Position numbers and translations under genes: made by a program. Positions 41,831 to 50,577 of a stretch of 64,000 nucleotides of DNA are shown here, one piece after another (within the stretch, counting starts at the first letter, position 1; each line of letters opens with the position of its first letter). The notes under the pieces were generated by a model, which worked only from the letters and a program-made list of their open reading frames with translations, ran no database searches and was not told the DNA's origin. Location of the stretch: positions 496,001-560,000 of the forward strand of contig NZ_JBPNXV010000001.1 in NCBI RefSeq assembly GCF_051235805.1, written 5' to 3'. Source of the stretch: Pseudothermotoga_B sp051235805. Its GTDB lineage: Bacteria; Thermotogota; Thermotogae; Thermotogales; DSM-5069.

Positions 41831-42921
41831 CTGAGTATTACGTTGAGGTGCGAAGTCTCGTTAAAGAATTCTTGGACAAAAGCTCTGGCTCTGTTGTAAG
41901 GGCTGTCAACGGTGTGAGTTTCGGTGTGAAGAAAGGACAGCTCTTAACTCTTTTAGGACCATCTGGTTGTGGGAAGACCACTACTCTGAGACTGATTGGT
42001 GGTTTCGAGATCGCAACGAAAGGAGATGTTTTGATAGACAATGTTGTTGTGAATGACCAGCCACCCAACAAAAGACCAACTGCAATGGTTTTCCAGAGCT
42101 ATGCACTGTTCCCACATATGAATGTCTTTGAAAATGTGGCTTATGGCTTGAAGAACAAGCGGTTGAATTCACAAGAGATCAAGAACAGAGTATCCCAAAT
42201 ACTTTCGGTGGTTGGTTTAAGTGGATTGGAAAAGAGATATCCAAGCCAACTTTCGGGAGGCCAGCAACAGCGTGTTGCTCTCGCTCGTGCACTCGTCGTT
42301 GAACCAAAGGTCTTGCTCTTAGATGAACCTCTGTCGAACCTCGATGCGAAGCTTCGTGAGCAGATGAGAATAGAACTGAAAAAGATTCAGTCCAATCTTG
42401 GTATCACCAGTATCTATGTCACTCACGACCAGCTTGAGGCTATGACGCTATCGGACATGGTGATCGTTATGAAAGACGGCATAATAATGCAGCAAGATGC
42501 TCCTCAGATGATCTACAGATATCCTTCAAATAGATTTGTCGCGAGTTTTATTGGGAAAGCCAATTTCCTCGAGTCGACTGTGATCAGCTGTCATGAAAGT
42601 GTGTGCAAGATTAAAACTGCAAGTGGATCTGTTCTTAATGTCAATGTGCGTGAAGGTATGAGTTTTCAACCGGATGAAAAGGTGTACTTAGTTCTCAGAC
42701 CAGAGGGTGGCAGATTTGTGAGACCAGAAGATGGCATTCTTCGAGGAATAGTTGTAACCAAGATCTACACAGGTGCCAATGCCTTCTTCGAAGTGAAAAC
42801 AGATCACGGAGTCGTAGCAGTTGAAATTCAAAACCCAGCCTCGTTGAGTCTGCCGGATTACAACGAAACAGTTGGATTGACCTTTGATCCTTCAACGCTC
42901 TCGGTGGTGAAGTATGAATGA
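41827..42921 (+). CDS. ABC transporter ATPase, FbpC/AfuC/PotA type
   Basis: ATPase of 364 aa with C-terminal TOBE domain. Walker A is G-P-S-G-C-G-K-T-T-T (about 45-54), the Q-loop is M-V-F-Q-S-Y-A-L-F-P-H-M, the signature is L-S-G-G-Q-Q-Q-R-V-A-L-A-R near 143-155 and Walker B is V-L-L-L-D-E-P-L near 163-170. Residues from about 245 onward are the regulatory OB-fold. It powers the fused permease upstream and overlaps it by four bases; the HAD gene follows with another ATGA overlap. Confidence 0.92.
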   Translation: MTEYYVEVRSLVKEFLDKSSGSVVRAVNGVSFGVKKGQLLTLLGPSGCGKTTTLRLIGGFEIATKGDVLIDNVVVNDQPPNKRPTAMVFQSYALFPHMNVFENVAYGLKNKRLNSQEIKNRVSQILSVVGLSGLEKRYPSQLSGGQQQRVALARALVVEPKVLLLDEPLSNLDAKLREQMRIELKKIQSNLGITSIYVTHDQLEAMTLSDMVIVMKDGIIMQQDAPQMIYRYPSNRFVASFIGKANFLESTVISCHESVCKIKTASGSVLNVNVREGMSFQPDEKVYLVLRPEGGRFVRPEDGILRGIVVTKIYTGANAFFEVKTDHGVVAVEIQNPASLSLPDYNETVGLTFDPSTLSVVKYE

Positions 42922-43721
42922 AGCTGCTCGTATCAGACTTAGACGGCACACTCTTAGAAGTAGATCACACAGTCTCGCAGGGAACGATTCAGATAGTTCA
43001 GAAAATAGAAGAGCTTGGGATAAGATTCACGATTGCAACGGGGCGTTCTTTATCTTCTTGCAGAGAGTACATAGAAGTTTTGAAACTCACCACACCTGTT
43101 ATTTTGCTCAACGGTGCAAGGATCTTCGACCCTGTTTCTAAAAGATATCTGACGCAGCACAATCTTTCACAAAGAGCCACTGAAATAGTTCTCGAGATAG
43201 CAATGCAGCAAAAGAATTTGACAACAGCTATCTTTGTGAATGAAGATGTCTACGTTTATAACCTTGGGCTGAATGCAGCGACTTATGTCATCAGAGACGC
43301 CTTGACTTACAGATCGATCAATGATCTCTACGTTGCAAGATCTTGGAATGTAACCAAGATAGTCTTCGCAGGGCATTTCTACGATCTGAACGGTTTGGAG
43401 GTCGATCTACCTGAGCTGATTCACGAAGAAGCACAGGTTGTTCGATCAGAGGATGATCTACTCGAGGTACTTCCAAAGAATGCAAACAAAGGTTTTGCTC
43501 TGAAAGAATTAACCAACATCTTGAAGATATCCTTGAATGAAGTTGTAGCTGTTGGAAACGGCATGAACGATTTGGAGATGATAAAGACAGCAGGGCTGGG
43601 AATAGCGGTGGGCAAGTCGACTGAAGATGTCAAGAAAGCTTCAAAGCTTTACATTCAGGAGATTGGTGAGATTGCGATGAAGAAGATTTACGAACTGCTC
43701 AAAGGAGAGTGGAAAGGTTGA
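42918..43721 (+). CDS. Cof-type HAD phosphatase
   Basis: HAD-IIB (Cof/YidA-like) sugar phosphatase of 267 aa. Motif I is V-S-D-L-D-G-T-L-L (5-13, Asp7 and Asp9), motif II is T-I-A-T-G-R-S (38-44), and motif IV is V-G-N-G-M-N-D-L-E-M (about 211-220), with Lys195 near N-K-G-F-A-L before it. Members remove phosphate from small sugar phosphates and other metabolites. It is translationally coupled to the AfuABC-like transporter and to iolO, so it may dephosphorylate an imported phosphorylated cyclitol or sugar; that is inferred from position. Confidence 0.88.
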   Translation: MKLLVSDLDGTLLEVDHTVSQGTIQIVQKIEELGIRFTIATGRSLSSCREYIEVLKLTTPVILLNGARIFDPVSKRYLTQHNLSQRATEIVLEIAMQQKNLTTAIFVNEDVYVYNLGLNAATYVIRDALTYRSINDLYVARSWNVTKIVFAGHFYDLNGLEVDLPELIHEEAQVVRSEDDLLEVLPKNANKGFALKELTNILKISLNEVVAVGNGMNDLEMIKTAGLGIAVGKSTEDVKKASKLYIQEIGEIAMKKIYELLKGEWKG

Positions 43722-44530
43722 AGATAGCTCTTGTGATAAGTACCTCTGATGCAGCTTTTAACTCTCTTGCCTTCAAAGGCGATCTTGTCAAGGGTGTTGA
43801 AATGGCTAAGAGAATAGGCTACGATGCAGTCGAGATTGCCGTAAGAGATCCTAAGGTAGTGGATGTTGCACAGATAAAGGATGTTGTTGAAAGACTCCAA
43901 ATGCAGGTCGCTGCCATTGGAACAGGACAGGCTTTTTTGGCAGAAGGGCTGAATTTAATAGATTCGAATGATGATATCAGATTAAGAGCGAAGAATCGAT
44001 TGAAAGAACACATAGACTTTGCAGCGCACTTTGGCGCAAAGGTGATCATAGGTTTCATAAGGGGAATGAGAAAGGGCAGGCTATTCGAAGATGTTCTCAG
44101 TATCTTTGTCGAGCAGATGCGCCAGCTCGCAGAGTATGGTCTGTCGAAAGGTGTCTCCTTAGTTATAGAACCGCTGAACAGATATGAAATAGATTTTCTC
44201 AACACACTTGAAGAGACCTATGAAGTTGTTAAACTCATAGACAAAGAAAACGTTGGTATACTTGCCGACACCTTTCACATGAACATAGAAGAAGCAAAGA
44301 TCGAGAAGAATCTTCTTTCAATCGCTGACAAACTGCTCCATTTTCACGTTGCAGACAGCAACAGATGGGCTCCAGGTACAGGTCACTACGACTTCGCTTC
44401 CACCTTTGAGACTCTGAAAAGCATCGGCTATAAGGGTTATATCTCTGTTGAATGTCTGCCAAAACCGAATGGTGCAGAGGAAGCTGCAAAGATTGCCTAC
44501 GAGACTTTGAAATCTTTTATTGATTTTTGA
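43718..44530 (+). CDS. iolO: Sugar phosphate isomerase/epimerase family, IolO
   Basis: Xylose-isomerase-like TIM barrel of 270 aa that closely resembles my memory of T. maritima TM0416 (IolO): V-I-S-T-S-D-A-A-F, G-T-G-Q-A-F-L-A-E-G-L, V-I-E-P-L-N-R-Y-E near 151-159, G-I-L-A-D-T-F-H-M-N-I-E-E near 184-196 and H-F-H-V-A-D-S-N-R-W-A-P-G. The E, D, H and E metal ligands are all present. IolO converts 5-keto-L-gluconate to D-tagaturonate in the Thermotoga inositol pathway. Start is TTG at 43718, overlapping the HAD stop and giving the same N-terminus as TM0416; the GTG at 43709 is too close to AGGAG. Here it is 8 kb from iolN, with a second transporter inserted between. Confidence 0.85.
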   Translation: MKIALVISTSDAAFNSLAFKGDLVKGVEMAKRIGYDAVEIAVRDPKVVDVAQIKDVVERLQMQVAAIGTGQAFLAEGLNLIDSNDDIRLRAKNRLKEHIDFAAHFGAKVIIGFIRGMRKGRLFEDVLSIFVEQMRQLAEYGLSKGVSLVIEPLNRYEIDFLNTLEETYEVVKLIDKENVGILADTFHMNIEEAKIEKNLLSIADKLLHFHVADSNRWAPGTGHYDFASTFETLKSIGYKGYISVECLPKPNGAEEAAKIAYETLKSFIDF

Positions 44531-44579
44531 AAGCCAATTAATGAAGGGGGTTTAGCTTGATTCCAAGGGAGGTGCTTTT

Positions 44580-45731
44580 ATGAAGAAGGTTTTGTCAGTT
44601 CTTCTGCTTGTCATGGCATTCATTTTCGCCTTCGCTCAGTCAGAGATCCCCATCAAGGTTAATCTGACGATGATGGTAGCTGGAGACCAGAACATGGTCG
44701 ATTTCTTTCAGTACGAGATTGCACCAGAGTTCGAAAAACTCTATCCGAACGTGAAGATCAAGGTTGTTGGTACAGGTCCTGGTGATGCAGGTTCTCAGCA
44801 GATCATTCAGCAGTTACAACTTGAGAAGGACTCAGGGAAAGACAAATGGGCAGTAGATCTTGTCGTGATTCACGAAACTGGTGCTGTGTGGGCTATCGAA
44901 AGAGGTTTGATAAGACAGTACACCGATTTTCTCACGGCTAAGAGACTTGCAATAAGGAATACCGACGAAATGGCACTTGGCGTGAATGTTGATGGTTATG
45001 TGATGCCAATGTTTCACAGTCAAACGGCTATTGCTTATAACCCAAGATTCGTCAAAGACCCACCGAAATCCTATGCAGAGTTGGTTGAATGGGTGAAAAA
45101 GAATCCAAACAAGTTCGGTTACAACGGTATCAAAGGTGGTATGTCTGGTGTCTCATTTGTCTTTGGATGGGTGTACTGGAAGTCGAAGAACACAGATATC
45201 CTCATCAACGGTCCATATGACAAGAAATACGAAGAAGACTGGCAACAGATATACGCAGAACTGAAGGAATTCAACAAATATGTGACCATGACAGCTGGCA
45301 ATGCAGGTACACTCGATGCACTTAACCGTGGCGAGATATGGATGGGACCTGTTTGGGTTGATATGTTCTACACCTGGATGCGCGAAGGAAGGATGGATCC
45401 AAACATAAGAATCGTTATATTAGCTCCAGGTATGCCTGGTCAACCTATGCACTTTGCCATACCAACAAAGGCTGCAAACGCTGACTATGCTTTGAAGCTG
45501 GTAGAGCTTGTGTCTTCTCCAAAGATGCAGGCAAAGTACATCGTCGAAAGGTTTAACTGGTACCCAGCGATAGGTGATGACTTTGTGACACCTCACCTTG
45601 CAAAAGACGTTCTGGACAAAATCTACAAAGATGTAAAACAAGAGGATCTTTTAAAGTACGGCAAACCGATGCCACTACTTCCTTACAAACAAGATATGCA
45701 AGAAGCATACGAGAAATGGGTTGAAAAATGA
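44580..45731 (+). CDS. Periplasmic binding protein, PotD/YnjB-like ABC system
   Basis: Solute-binding protein of 383 aa with signal peptide 1-19 (M-K-K-V-L-S-V-L-L-L, ending A-F-A-Q). It has the extended two-lobe pattern of spermidine/putrescine, thiamine or YnjB-type receptors, including A-N-P-like K-F-G-Y-N-G-I-K near 176-183 and the sequence I-W-M-G-P-V-W-V-D-M near 255-264. ATG with GGGAGGTG. It starts a third complete ABC transporter 49 bases after iolO and on the same strand. Cargo unknown; by position it may be a compound of inositol metabolism. Confidence 0.85.
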   Translation: MKKVLSVLLLVMAFIFAFAQSEIPIKVNLTMMVAGDQNMVDFFQYEIAPEFEKLYPNVKIKVVGTGPGDAGSQQIIQQLQLEKDSGKDKWAVDLVVIHETGAVWAIERGLIRQYTDFLTAKRLAIRNTDEMALGVNVDGYVMPMFHSQTAIAYNPRFVKDPPKSYAELVEWVKKNPNKFGYNGIKGGMSGVSFVFGWVYWKSKNTDILINGPYDKKYEEDWQQIYAELKEFNKYVTMTAGNAGTLDALNRGEIWMGPVWVDMFYTWMREGRMDPNIRIVILAPGMPGQPMHFAIPTKAANADYALKLVELVSSPKMQAKYIVERFNWYPAIGDDFVTPHLAKDVLDKIYKDVKQEDLLKYGKPMPLLPYKQDMQEAYEKWVEK

Positions 45732-45733
45732 GA

Positions 45734-45759
45734 GGGCAGGGCGTAAGCTCTGCCCCTTT
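45734..45759 (+). terminator. Intercistronic terminator-like hairpin after binding-protein gene
   Basis: GGGCAGGGC and GCTCTGCCC form a 9-base stem with one G-U pair around GTAA, followed by CTTT. It lies two bases after the binding-protein stop and before the first permease. Confidence 0.8.
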
Positions 45760-45774
45760 CAAGGATGATGGAAG

Positions 45775-46605
45775 ATGAGAGCACAACAAAGAAATTTACT
45801 TGTCGGTTTTCTCTTGATCTTTCCCGCTCTAATGGTTTTGGTACTTTTGTATGTCTACCCGTTGATTCGTTCAATTTGGACAAGTTTTCTGAAAGACGGT
45901 AAGCTGAGTTGGGCAAATTATCAAAAGGTCTTTGAGATATACCTGCGCGATGTGCTTTATTCCGTAGGCATGACTGCTGCAACCATGGTAGTTGTACTCG
46001 GTTTGAGTGTTCTTTTGGCAAGCTATCTCAGGTTCAAAGAATGGAGATTCTTAGACGTTATGTATCGCCTACCATTGTTCATACCTTTTTTGATAGTGGG
46101 TCATGCGATGAGGATATTCCTTGCACCACATGGTACTTTGAACACCCTGCTGAAAACAATCATCAGGGTGGAAGAACTGCCGGGTTTCTCAAGAAGTTGG
46201 ATTGGACTTCTGTGGACCTTCGTGTGGGTGATGACTCCCTACGCTGCACTGATAATTCTTGGAGCCTTCAGAGCTCTTGATAGCTCGTACATCGAGGCGG
46301 CGAGGAACTTAGGAGCTTCAAAAGCCAAGATTGTCTTCACGGTGATTATTCCCATGTGCAGACCATCGATCATGGTAGCTGCGATACTCACCTTCGTCAG
46401 GACTATCAGCAGTCTCACAATACCCGTTATGATTGGACCAAATACACCGAACATGATCACAGTCGACATGATGTTCAGGATAAACTTTTTCAACGATTGG
46501 GGTGTGGCTAATGCCCTTGGTGTTATCTCCTACTTGGTAGTGCTCGTATTCGCTGTGTACTATCTCAGATTCATGGCTGCCGAGAGAGGAGGTATCAAGG
46601 GATGA
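45775..46605 (+). CDS. ABC transporter permease, PotB/YnjC type
   Basis: Membrane permease of 276 aa with six predicted helices. The EAA loop is I-E-A-A-R-N-L-G-A-S near 172-181, the form found in PotB/ModB/iron-type permeases and unlike the I-D-G-A of sugar CUT1 systems. Forms a heterodimer with the next gene, which it overlaps by four bases. Confidence 0.9.
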   Translation: MRAQQRNLLVGFLLIFPALMVLVLLYVYPLIRSIWTSFLKDGKLSWANYQKVFEIYLRDVLYSVGMTAATMVVVLGLSVLLASYLRFKEWRFLDVMYRLPLFIPFLIVGHAMRIFLAPHGTLNTLLKTIIRVEELPGFSRSWIGLLWTFVWVMTPYAALIILGAFRALDSSYIEAARNLGASKAKIVFTVIIPMCRPSIMVAAILTFVRTISSLTIPVMIGPNTPNMITVDMMFRINFFNDWGVANALGVISYLVVLVFAVYYLRFMAAERGGIKG

Positions 46606-47408
46606 GATTCTCAATACTACGTGTCACATTGAAGATTGTCTTTGTGATTCTGATGCTCTTGATAATGATAGGTCCTCTTGTTGGCATAGTGATCTGGAGT
46701 TTTGCAAGAGTTTGGTACTGGCCCAGCCCGTTGCCACAAGAGTTCACTTTAAGGTATTGGCTTGAAGTTTTCAGACAAGGAAGAGTGACCAACTCGTTGA
46801 TTTTGAGTGTTTCCATAGCTTTGCTCACAGTCGTATTCTCAATAGCATTTGCAGTCCCAGCAGCCTATGGTTTTGCGAGATACAAATTACCACTTCAAAG
46901 AATTCTACTTCTCTTGTTCCTAATGCCACAAGCCTTTCCACAGCTACCAGTTTTCATAAACCTTGCCAGTATCTTTGGCAGGATGGGGCTGAGAGGAAAT
47001 ATCTGGGGTATTGTATTGGCTCACACGATGGCATCACTCGTCTTTTCACTTTGGATAATAACGGCAACCTTTAAAGCCATTCCCGTTGAACTTGAACAGG
47101 TCGCTCAGAATCTTGGTGCTAACAGATTCAAAGTCTTCTGGACGATTACCTTCCCGCTGGCGATTCCAGGCATAATCGCCGGAGCGATCTATGTCTTTCT
47201 GTGGTCAATGGGCGAGTTCACCGCTGCGTTTTTCATAGGAGCGCCTTTCATTCAGACTGCGCCGGTGCTCATGTACACTTCAAGCATGGGCTATAACCTC
47301 CAAATTGCAAGTGTTATAGCGATAATACTGGTCATACCGTCTTTGGTCTTCATGGTGTTGATTGAAAGGTTTTTGAAAGCCGAGTACATCGCAGGCTTGG
47401 GAGGTTGA
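46602..47408 (+). CDS. ABC transporter permease, PotC/YnjC type
   Basis: Membrane permease of 268 aa, six helices. The EAA loop is L-E-Q-V-A-Q-N-L-G-A-N near 165-175. ATG is supported by GGAGG just upstream and overlaps the stop of the previous permease. Partner of the 45775 gene; the ATPase follows within six bases. Confidence 0.9.
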   Translation: MRFSILRVTLKIVFVILMLLIMIGPLVGIVIWSFARVWYWPSPLPQEFTLRYWLEVFRQGRVTNSLILSVSIALLTVVFSIAFAVPAAYGFARYKLPLQRILLLLFLMPQAFPQLPVFINLASIFGRMGLRGNIWGIVLAHTMASLVFSLWIITATFKAIPVELEQVAQNLGANRFKVFWTITFPLAIPGIIAGAIYVFLWSMGEFTAAFFIGAPFIQTAPVLMYTSSMGYNLQIASVIAIILVIPSLVFMVLIERFLKAEYIAGLGG

Positions 47409-47413
47409 AAACA

Positions 47414-48451
47414 ATGGCTGTGCTCGAGGCAAGAAATCTGTACAAGTCTTATGGTACAGTCAAGGCACTTGACGACGTCAGCATTGAAATTGAAGATGCA
47501 GAACTCCTTGCAGTTATAGGTCCAAGTGGTTCTGGCAAGACCACACTTCTGAGGTCGATAGCCGGCTTTGTTCAACTTGACTCTGGAAAAATATTCATAA
47601 AGTCCAAGGATATCACAGAACTCCCGCCAGAGAAAAGGAATGTCGCGATGTTTTTTCAAAACTATGCTCTTTGGCCTCACATGACAGTCTTTGAGAACGT
47701 TGCCTATGGTTTAAAGATAAAGAAGTGTGACAGAAAGGAAATAAAAGAAAGGGTGGATTGGGCTTTGGAGTTTCTCGATATAAAGTCACTTGCAGAAAGG
47801 AAGCCCAATCAGCTTTCCGGGGGTCAACAACAACGTGTGGCTTTGGCAAGAGCAATCGTTGTACAACCTGATGTATTGTTACTCGATGAGCCTCTCTCAA
47901 ACCTCGATGCCAAGATCAGAATGAGGATAAGGTTCGAGTTGAAGGCTTTGCAGAAGAAGCTGAAGATACCGACGCTCTATGTGACTCACGATCAGGAAGA
48001 GGCTTTGAGCATAGCAGACAGAATAGCGATCATGCACAACGGCAAAGTTCTTCAAGTGGGAACTCCCCAGGAGGTCTACCGAAGTCCTGCCAATCTATTC
48101 GTGGCTGATTTCATAGGAGTAAACAGCGTAGTAACTGTCCCAAGAACAGGAGAAGGACCTTTGAGAGTGGGCAATCTGAGGATTGACACATCACAACAAG
48201 CAGTACGTGTTGTCATAAGAGCTGAAGAAGCAAAGGTTTTGCCAATAGAAAGAGAGATGCTCGTTCAGGAGGGTGATCTGAAACTCGAAGGCACCATCGT
48301 AGGAAAGCTCTATATGGGCTTTAAGTATCGTTATGAGATCATGGTTAAGGACATACAAGAACCGTTGTTCATCAACAGTGAAGAGTCCTTTGAACCAAAA
48401 CAATCAGTTCAAATACTGGTGCGCAAAGGTAGTTTTTTTGTCTACGAATAA
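47414..48451 (+). CDS. ABC transporter ATPase, PotA type with TOBE domain
   Basis: ATPase of 345 aa. Walker A is G-P-S-G-S-G-K-T-T (36-44), the Q-loop is M-F-F-Q-N-Y-A-L-W-P-H-M, the signature is L-S-G-G-Q-Q-Q-R-V-A-L near 135-145 and Walker B is V-L-L-L-D-E-P-L near 155-162. A C-terminal TOBE domain covers about 240-345. ATG at 47414 has GGGAGG at 9-base spacing; the TTG at 47405 is too close to it. Its stop is only 11 bases from the convergent MFS gene; no clear terminator hairpin was seen there. Confidence 0.92.
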   Translation: MAVLEARNLYKSYGTVKALDDVSIEIEDAELLAVIGPSGSGKTTLLRSIAGFVQLDSGKIFIKSKDITELPPEKRNVAMFFQNYALWPHMTVFENVAYGLKIKKCDRKEIKERVDWALEFLDIKSLAERKPNQLSGGQQQRVALARAIVVQPDVLLLDEPLSNLDAKIRMRIRFELKALQKKLKIPTLYVTHDQEEALSIADRIAIMHNGKVLQVGTPQEVYRSPANLFVADFIGVNSVVTVPRTGEGPLRVGNLRIDTSQQAVRVVIRAEEAKVLPIEREMLVQEGDLKLEGTIVGKLYMGFKYRYEIMVKDIQEPLFINSEESFEPKQSVQILVRKGSFFVYE

Positions 48452-48462
48452 CATCTGTGCTG

Positions 48463-49725
48463 TTAACTTTGAGTGGCTTCACCTCTTCTGACAAACCTCA
48501 TCGTGACAAAGGACAAGATCACGAAGATTATGGAGAAAACCATCAACGAGGAGTAGCCAAGTGTATCGATGAAAATCCCTGCCAACGGCGGGGCAAAGAT
48601 GTTTGCTGCCATCGAGAAAAAGTAGTAAAGACCTGTATAACCGCCGACCTTCTCAGATTTCGTCATGTCAACAACCATCGGTAATGAATTCACGTTCACA
48701 AGAGCCCAACCTGTTCCGCTGATTGCAAAGAGTAAGAAGAACATCGGTAATAGGATAGATTTGCCATCGAGAAAGATTGACACTATTACAACCAAGAACA
48801 AACAGAGAACGAGCACCAAGAGGCCTATGCTTATTGTCTTCTTCCTTCCTATCTTTGATCCAATTATGCCAGCAGGTATCGAAAACAGCATAAAAGTCAG
48901 TGAAAAGACGCCCAACACCAGTGCACCAGTGCTCTCTGATATCGATAGGTGAAATTTCGCATAACTTGTGAAAAAGGTTTCCAGTGCGTTGAACCCTATG
49001 AACCAAAGTAGTATAGAAAGAAGCATGAAGAGAAGACTTTTTTCTTTCGAGAAGAGTACATCCCTTAAATTACTCATCAGTTCCTTGTTTCCTTTTTTAA
49101 CCGTTTCAATCACCTTAGAACTGTCTTGAGGCTGTGTGTATTCTTCTGGTTCTTTGATGAACAGGCAGACCAAAAGGTTTGCAAAAAGCATCAGCGCCGC
49201 CCCGATGAAAAATGGATAAGCATTGTTTGCGTCGTACAACGGTTTGCCAGCAAAGTAGGCTAATAGAGCGCCAAAGCCACCCATGAAGTTGATGATGCCG
49301 TTTGCCTGACTTCTATACTTTGAAGGAGTTATATCTGGCATGAGGGCTATAACGGGAGAACGAAAGAGTGCCATAGAAAAGTTCATAACTATTATGACAA
49401 CCATCATCATGAAGAGAGATTTTGCACTTCGCATCAGTGGTATCAACAAAAAGAAAAGAGCTCCGAGTGGTGCACCGACCAAGATGTATGGCTTTCTTCT
49501 ACCAAACCTTGTCCTTGTTTGGTCACTCAGGGTGCCAATGTACGGAAGCATGACTATTGCAAAGATGTTGTCGATTGTCATCACTATTCCTATGAGAAAT
49601 GAGGAAAGGGCAAAATCTTTCAGAAAGATTGGTACATAGGCATTGTAAAGAGGCCAGAGCACGCTGATGCCAAAGAAACCAAACCCAAGCAGAAAAACCT
49701 TTGAGTAGCTGAATTCTTTCACCAT
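48463..49725 (-). CDS. MFS transporter, GPH/SLC45-like sugar cation symporter
   Basis: Inner-membrane transporter of 420 aa with twelve predicted helices. L-S-D-Q-T-R-T-R-F-G-R-R-K-P-Y between helices 2 and 3 is the loop motif shared by GPH and SLC45/sucrose transporters. A second loop G-S-K-I-G-R-K-K-T lies in the C-terminal half, and a charged central loop occurs near 200-215. Glycosides or sugars are typical cargo. The ATG at 49725 follows AAAGGTGGGAGG; the TTG at 49740 lacks a Shine-Dalgarno. It lies 11 bases after the metallo-beta-lactamase gene, in the same operon. Confidence 0.88.
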   Translation of the reverse strand: MVKEFSYSKVFLLGFGFFGISVLWPLYNAYVPIFLKDFALSSFLIGIVMTIDNIFAIVMLPYIGTLSDQTRTRFGRRKPYILVGAPLGALFFLLIPLMRSAKSLFMMMVVIIVMNFSMALFRSPVIALMPDITPSKYRSQANGIINFMGGFGALLAYFAGKPLYDANNAYPFFIGAALMLFANLLVCLFIKEPEEYTQPQDSSKVIETVKKGNKELMSNLRDVLFSKEKSLLFMLLSILLWFIGFNALETFFTSYAKFHLSISESTGALVLGVFSLTFMLFSIPAGIIGSKIGRKKTISIGLLVLVLCLFLVVIVSIFLDGKSILLPMFFLLFAISGTGWALVNVNSLPMVVDMTKSEKVGGYTGLYYFFSMAANIFAPPLAGIFIDTLGYSSLMVFSIIFVILSFVTMRFVRRGEATQS

Positions 49726-49736
49726 CCTCCCACCTT

Positions 49737-50489
49737 TCAAATCACCACTCTGTCCAAATCTTTTGGAATCAATATCTCTCCAAGATAATAGCGCTTGAGT
49801 TCTTCTGTAAGCCGAGATTCATTGCCATCTATCTCTGCTCCCAGATGTACCAAACACAGAGCCTTTGCATTCGAAAGTTGAGCGATCCTGGCAGCATCTT
49901 CAGCACACGTATGACCCTCAAGGCGTTTCGAGTACAAATAACTGCAACTCGATTCATGTATGAGCAGATTCACATCTTTGAATAAATCGATCAGTTCATC
50001 GCAAGGTTCTGTGTCGCTCGTATAGACAACTTTTGAGTCAAAAGATGAAAACTTCAGCCCTATGTTGGGAACGGAATGTTTCACTGGAAAAGCCTCGATA
50101 GAGATTTCGTTGTCGTTGAACAGCAACTGCTGTTGATAGTTCACTGCTATCAACTTTATTTCAAAGCCGTGCTCTTGGTGCAAAAGACCATACATGGCAA
50201 GAGAGCTCTCCGCCGTTTCAACAAAATCTCGCCCTATGTAAATCTTCAAAGGTTCCTTTCTTCCAGAGAGTCTGATCATTTCAATTAGAGAGGGCAAACC
50301 ATAGATGTGATCGACATGCCCGTGGGTGATGATGATGGCTTTCAATCTTAAAGGGTTGTAACCTGCCTTTTTCATCTTTCCAAAGACATTACCAGGACAA
50401 TCGATCAAGATGTCGTTGATAAGAAGTGATGTGTTGTCTCTACTGGGTGTCGAAACCGCTGCAGCTGTGCCCAAAAAGAGTATTCTCAC
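49737..50489 (-). CDS. Metallo-beta-lactamase fold hydrolase, RNase Z/ElaC-like
   Basis: Protein of 250 aa with the binuclear zinc motif T-H-G-H-V-D-H (55-61), a second His in K-H-S-V-P near 136, Asp in S-D-T-E-P near 158, and His in L-V-H-L-G-A near 215. The order is that of the RNase Z/arylsulfatase-like group. It lacks an obvious exosite arm, so it need not process tRNA; a small-molecule phosphodiesterase or lactonase role is possible. Co-transcribed with the sugar symporter at 48463, which favours a metabolic role. Confidence 0.82.
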   Translation of the reverse strand: MRILFLGTAAAVSTPSRDNTSLLINDILIDCPGNVFGKMKKAGYNPLRLKAIIITHGHVDHIYGLPSLIEMIRLSGRKEPLKIYIGRDFVETAESSLAMYGLLHQEHGFEIKLIAVNYQQQLLFNDNEISIEAFPVKHSVPNIGLKFSSFDSKVVYTSDTEPCDELIDLFKDVNLLIHESSCSYLYSKRLEGHTCAEDAARIAQLSNAKALCLVHLGAEIDGNESRLTEELKRYYLGEILIPKDLDRVVI

Positions 50490-50525
50490 TCCATCTCCTC
50501 CAAAAAATGTCAGTCTGTCTCTTCT

Positions 50526-50554
50526 GTGATAATATTAACACTAAGAAAGCTTAG
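50526..50554 (+). promoter_or_regulatory. Extended -10 promoter and small palindrome before iolI-like gene
   Basis: TGTGATAAT (50525-50533) is an extended -10 element. CTAAG-AAAG-CTTAG (50541-50554) follows at the expected transcription start and may be an operator. No good -35 was found. Confidence 0.35.
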
Positions 50555-50577
50555 ATCAAAGAAATGGGGGTGAGGTT

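Noticed and set aside
39116..42921. Ferric iron ABC transporter
   Set aside because: The family resemblance to FbpABC is real, but the receptor has no adjacent Tyr pair for iron and the genes are embedded in an inositol operon, so iron was not assigned.
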